From: Fimenecus sp052273845 | GTDB taxonomy: Bacteria > Bacillota > Clostridia > Oscillospirales > Acutalibacteraceae | Reading direction: 5' to 3' | DNA length: 15,857 nucleotides | Assembly: GCA_052273845.1 (NCBI GenBank) | Contig: DAVZHM010000041.1 | Span: 1 to 15,857, forward strand | Shown here: one piece after another, positions 13,132 to 15,857 of the stretch | Numbering within the stretch: position 1 is the stretch's first letter | How the letters are laid out: each line of letters begins with the position of its first letter | Notes under the pieces: generated by a model | What the model was told of the DNA's origin: nothing | Seen by the model: only the letters and a program-made list of their open reading frames with translations | Databases searched by the model: none | Program-made: the position numbers and the translations under genes

Positions 13132-15612
13132 ATGTTTAAATTTACAGGCTTTACGGAAAAAGCAAATAAATCTTTAAATGCCGCTGTGCAGGCGGCGGAA
13201 AACTTAGGGCATACCTATATCGGCAGCGAGCACTTGCTTTTGGGGCTTCTGTCGGATACCTCTACCGTTGCGGGCGCAGTGCTCGCGGGGAAAAAGGTGA
13301 CCTATGACCAGGTGGAAACGTATATCAAGCAAACCGTGGGCGTCGGTATGCCCACAGAACTTGTGCCCGACGATTTCACCCCGCGCAGTAAAAATATTAT
13401 TGAAACTGCCGCGTCTTTGGCGCGCGGTATGGGGCAGCCGTTGGTCGGCACGGAATATGTTTTGTTGGCGATTGTGCGTGAACCGTCTTGTGCCGCGGCG
13501 CAAATGTTACGGCAGTTCGGCGTTTCTTTAAACGATATTGTCAACGAAGTTTCCAAAAATATGATGCGCACCCCGCAAAACGGCAAAGGGGATGCAGACG
13601 AGGATGCAAACAGCGACTCGGTGCTCTCCCAATTCGGGCGGGATTTGACGCGCATGGCGCGCGACGGCAAAATCGACCCCGTTATCGGGCGACAGAACGA
13701 AATTGAGCGTGTCATTCAGATTTTGAGCCGCCGCACCAAAAATAACCCTTGCTTAATCGGCGAGCCCGGCGTGGGCAAAACCGCCATTGCAGAAGGGTTG
13801 GCGCTGAAAATCGTTTCGGGAGAAGTCCCCGAAATGCTCAAAAGCAAACGCATTATCTCATTGGATTTGACCGGTATGGTCGCGGGTACAAAATACCGCG
13901 GTGACTTTGAGGACCGCATTAAAAAGGTCATTGACGAGGTGAAGGCTTCGGACGATATTATTTTGTTTATCGACGAGGTGCATACTTTGATTGGCGCGGG
14001 CAGTGCCGAGGGCGCTGTGGACGCCGCCAATATCTTGAAACCCTCTTTGGCGCGCGGCGAATTGCAGGTTATCGGTGCGACAACCATTGACGAATACCGC
14101 AAAAACATTGAAAAGGACGCCGCTTTGGAACGCCGTTTCCAACCGATTACCGTCGGCGAACCGAGCGAGGAAGAGGCCATTCAAATTCTCAAAGGTATTC
14201 GCGATAAATACGAGGCGCACCACAAAGTCAAAATCACCGATGCGGCAATTACGGCGGCGGTACAGCTTTCTGCGCGGTATATCGGCGACCGGTATCTGCC
14301 GGATAAAGCGATTGACTTAATCGATGAAGCGGCTTCGCGCGTAAGGTTGCAAACCTTTACAGCTCCGCCCGATGTTCAGGAACTCGAAACCCGCAAAAAG
14401 GAAATCGAGGCTGAAAAACTGACGGCGGTCAATAACCAGGAATTTGAGCGTGCCGCATCCTTGCGCGATGAAGAACGCAAACTCGATGCGGAATTGGAAA
14501 ATAAAAAACAGGCGTGGCTCAAAGAGAAAGGGCACAGTCATGACGAAGTCGGCGAAACCGAAGTCGCGGAAATTGTGGCTTCTTGGACGGGCATTCCGCT
14601 TACTCAACTGACCACCGAGGAAAGCGAACGCCTTTTGCATATGGAAGAGGAACTCCACCGCCGCATTGTTGGGCAGGAGGAGGCTGTGAAAGCCGTTTCC
14701 CGCGCCATTCGCCGCGGCAGAGTGGGTTTGAAAGACCCGAAAAAACCGATTGGCTCGTTCATTTTCTTAGGCCCCACGGGCGTAGGCAAAACCGAACTCT
14801 GCAAAGCGCTTGCCGCCGCGATGTTCGGCGATGAAAACGCTATGATTCGGCTTGATATGTCCGAATATATGGAGAAGCACACCGTTTCGCGTCTGGTCGG
14901 CTCGCCGCCCGGTTATGTCGGTTATGATGAGGGCGGGCAACTGACGGAAAAAGTCAGAAGAAAGCCTTACTCCGTGGTGCTGTTCGATGAAATCGAAAAA
15001 GCGCATCCCGATGTGTTCAATATGCTGTTGCAGATTTTGGATGACGGCATTTTGACCGACAGCCAAGGACGGCGTGTGGATTTCAAAAACTGCATCATCA
15101 TTATGACTTCCAACATCGGTGCAAAATTGATTACCGCAAAACAGACGGCGTTCGGATTTGCAGACAGCTCCGAAGAACGCGAAAAGAACGATGAAAAAAT
15201 CAAAGAAGCGGTTATGGGCGAACTGAAAAACGCGTTCCGTCCCGAATTTTTGAACCGTGTCGATGATATTATCGTCTTTAAACGCCTGCAAAAGGACGAA
15301 ATCCACGAAATCGCCAAACGCTTGCTCGAAAACCTGAAACAGCGCACGGCAGCGTTGGATATTACCGTCGATTTCTCCGATGAAGCGATTGATAAAATCG
15401 CGGATGCGGGCTTCGACGAAGTATACGGCGCAAGACCTTTAAAACGCGCGATACAAAGCAAAATTGAGGACGCCCTCTCCGAGGCAATGCTCAAAGGCGA
15501 AGTGACAGCGAATAACCGCTATATTTGCACCGTGGACGGCGACAGCTTTGTGTTCCGTGAAGCGCAAAACGAGGCGCAAGAAACGCAAAAAAGCGCAGAT
15601 ACAACCGAATAA
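13132..15612 (+). CDS. clpC: AAA+ ATPase ClpC, unfoldase of the ClpCP protease
   Basis: ClpC is a hexameric unfoldase that feeds substrates, including phospho-arginine-marked proteins, to ClpP. The 826 residues show the N-terminal double Clp_N repeat (about 3-143), a linker, and AAA1 with Walker A GEPGVGKT (210-217) and Walker B IILFIDE (276-282). The M-domain/UVR coiled coil follows (416-460, including FERAASLRDEERKLDAELE), then AAA2 with Walker A GPTGVGKT (547-554) and Walker B VVLFDE (615-620), and the D2-small domain with VYGARPLKRAI (764-774). The ClpP-docking loop reads TAFGFADSS: the tripeptide is F674-G675-F676, where family members usually have a small aliphatic first residue. A short Gln/Glu-rich tail ends the protein. 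AAAGGAG precedes the ATG by nine bases. It is last of the CtsR-controlled operon. Confidence 0.97.
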   Translation: MFKFTGFTEKANKSLNAAVQAAENLGHTYIGSEHLLLGLLSDTSTVAGAVLAGKKVTYDQVETYIKQTVGVGMPTELVPDDFTPRSKNIIETAASLARGMGQPLVGTEYVLLAIVREPSCAAAQMLRQFGVSLNDIVNEVSKNMMRTPQNGKGDADEDANSDSVLSQFGRDLTRMARDGKIDPVIGRQNEIERVIQILSRRTKNNPCLIGEPGVGKTAIAEGLALKIVSGEVPEMLKSKRIISLDLTGMVAGTKYRGDFEDRIKKVIDEVKASDDIILFIDEVHTLIGAGSAEGAVDAANILKPSLARGELQVIGATTIDEYRKNIEKDAALERRFQPITVGEPSEEEAIQILKGIRDKYEAHHKVKITDAAITAAVQLSARYIGDRYLPDKAIDLIDEAASRVRLQTFTAPPDVQELETRKKEIEAEKLTAVNNQEFERAASLRDEERKLDAELENKKQAWLKEKGHSHDEVGETEVAEIVASWTGIPLTQLTTEESERLLHMEEELHRRIVGQEEAVKAVSRAIRRGRVGLKDPKKPIGSFIFLGPTGVGKTELCKALAAAMFGDENAMIRLDMSEYMEKHTVSRLVGSPPGYVGYDEGGQLTEKVRRKPYSVVLFDEIEKAHPDVFNMLLQILDDGILTDSQGRRVDFKNCIIIMTSNIGAKLITAKQTAFGFADSSEEREKNDEKIKEAVMGELKNAFRPEFLNRVDDIIVFKRLQKDEIHEIAKRLLENLKQRTAALDITVDFSDEAIDKIADAGFDEVYGARPLKRAIQSKIEDALSEAMLKGEVTANNRYICTVDGDSFVFREAQNEAQETQKSADTTE

Positions 15613-15638
15613 AATTTGCACAAATCGGATTTTCCCCC

Positions 15639-15666
15639 TTGACAGAATTTGAAAAATCCCTATAAT
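15639..15666 (+). promoter_or_regulatory. Strong sigma-A promoter downstream of clpC
   Basis: Perfect TTGACA (15639-15644), a 16-base spacer and perfect TATAAT (15661-15666). Transcription would start near 15672. It is the most consensus-like promoter in the window and lies upstream of a terminator hairpin rather than directly before a gene. Confidence 0.85.
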
Positions 15667-15697
15667 CAATAGTGCAAAGCGAACGAATGTTCGACCG

Positions 15698-15745
15698 CAA
15701 CACCTATTGCAGATTCCCGTCTGCACATAGGTGTTGTTTTCTTTT
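15698..15745 (+). terminator. Strong intrinsic terminator in the leader of the next gene (possible attenuator)
   Basis: CAACACCTAT (15698-15707) pairs with ATAGGTGTTG (15727-15736), and TGCAGA (15708-15713) with TCTGCA (15720-15725), with one bulged C at 15726 and a TTCCCG loop. The tail is TTTTCTTTT (15737-15745). There are 16 pairs in all. The hairpin can end clpC-operon transcripts. It also sits between the strong promoter at 15639 and the gene at 15766, with no room for another promoter after it, so the gene would need read-through. Confidence 0.88.
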
Positions 15746-15765
15746 ACGAACGAAAGGAGAATGCT

Positions 15766-15857
15766 ATGGATTTTCAAATGCCCGATACGCCGATTTTGCT
15801 GTCGGGGGAGGATTACGCTTATTTATCCGAATGCTTTGAGCCATTGAGTGCCGCGGA
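15766..15857 (+). CDS. 5' end of an unidentified gene (partial)
   Basis: ATG at 15766 has AAAGGAG (15753-15759) six bases upstream and opens a frame that runs off the right edge, about 30 residues, beginning MDFQMPDTPILLSGEDYAYL. An ATG five bases earlier, in another frame, meets a stop within the window. No signal peptide or recognisable motif is visible, and I do not know the family. Its expression seems to depend on read-through of the terminator at 15698-15745. Confidence 0.6.
   Translation, partial: MDFQMPDTPILLSGEDYAYLSECFEPLSAA

Noticed and set aside
15667..15745. Known riboswitch class in the leader after clpC (preQ1, guanidine-II, fluoride, T-box)
   Set aside because: None of the hallmark loop or core sequences I know for these classes could be found; the leader is kept as an unassigned attenuator candidate.
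15761..15835. ATG at 15761 as the start of the last gene
   Set aside because: Its frame ends in TGA within the window, and it is only one or two bases from the ribosome binding site, whereas ATG 15766 has correct spacing and stays open.

Overview
The window reads as a chromosomal segment of a strictly anaerobic member of the Bacillota, class Clostridia. An Oscillospirales-type lineage is my inference from gene content, roughly balanced base composition and strong AGGAGG-type ribosome binding sites. There is no sign of mobile elements, CRISPR, tRNA or rRNA. Coding density is high, and genes in operons often overlap by the four bases ATGA.

Layout. (1) Positions 1-1173 hold the tail of an unidentified gene overlapping hemW, a radical-SAM heme chaperone. 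(2) Positions 1202-2237 hold a monocistronic metA with its own sigma-A promoter. Residue 111 is Glu, which predicts acetyl-CoA rather than succinyl-CoA as donor. A hairpin terminator is shared with the converging gene. (3) Positions 2245-3354 hold an iron-dependent alcohol dehydrogenase on the minus strand. It is divergent from (4) positions 3539-10559, a nine-gene operon: apbE, a NusG-domain-II protein, a Gx-type membrane protein, then rnfC-D-G-E-A-B. This is a complete Rnf ferredoxin:NAD+ oxidoreductase ion pump together with the flavin transferase that would load its covalent FMN (predicted on RnfD T165 and RnfG T166). The shared ADH/rnf intergenic region holds a weak Rex-like palindrome.

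(5) Positions 10630-10782 on the minus strand hold a 50-residue Cys/Gly-rich membrane miniprotein with a very strong ribosome binding site. (6) Positions 11005-15612 hold the class III heat-shock operon ctsR-mcsA-mcsB-clpC. Its promoter lies between two groups of CtsR heptads, which makes it autoregulated. The protein-arginine phosphorylation machinery is intact: McsB carries the RDxxRA phospho-arginine sensor motif. (7) After clpC come a near-consensus promoter, a 16-bp-stem terminator hairpin with a T-rich tail, and only 20 bases later the start of an unidentified gene that runs off the window. This geometry suggests either a transcription attenuator or a small RNA.

Most genes here are well-known families. 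The parts that most deserve a second look are the leader/terminator at 15639-15765, the Cys-rich miniprotein with its structured leader, the Cys-rich tail of RnfE, and the redox-linked divergent promoter region at 3355-3538.
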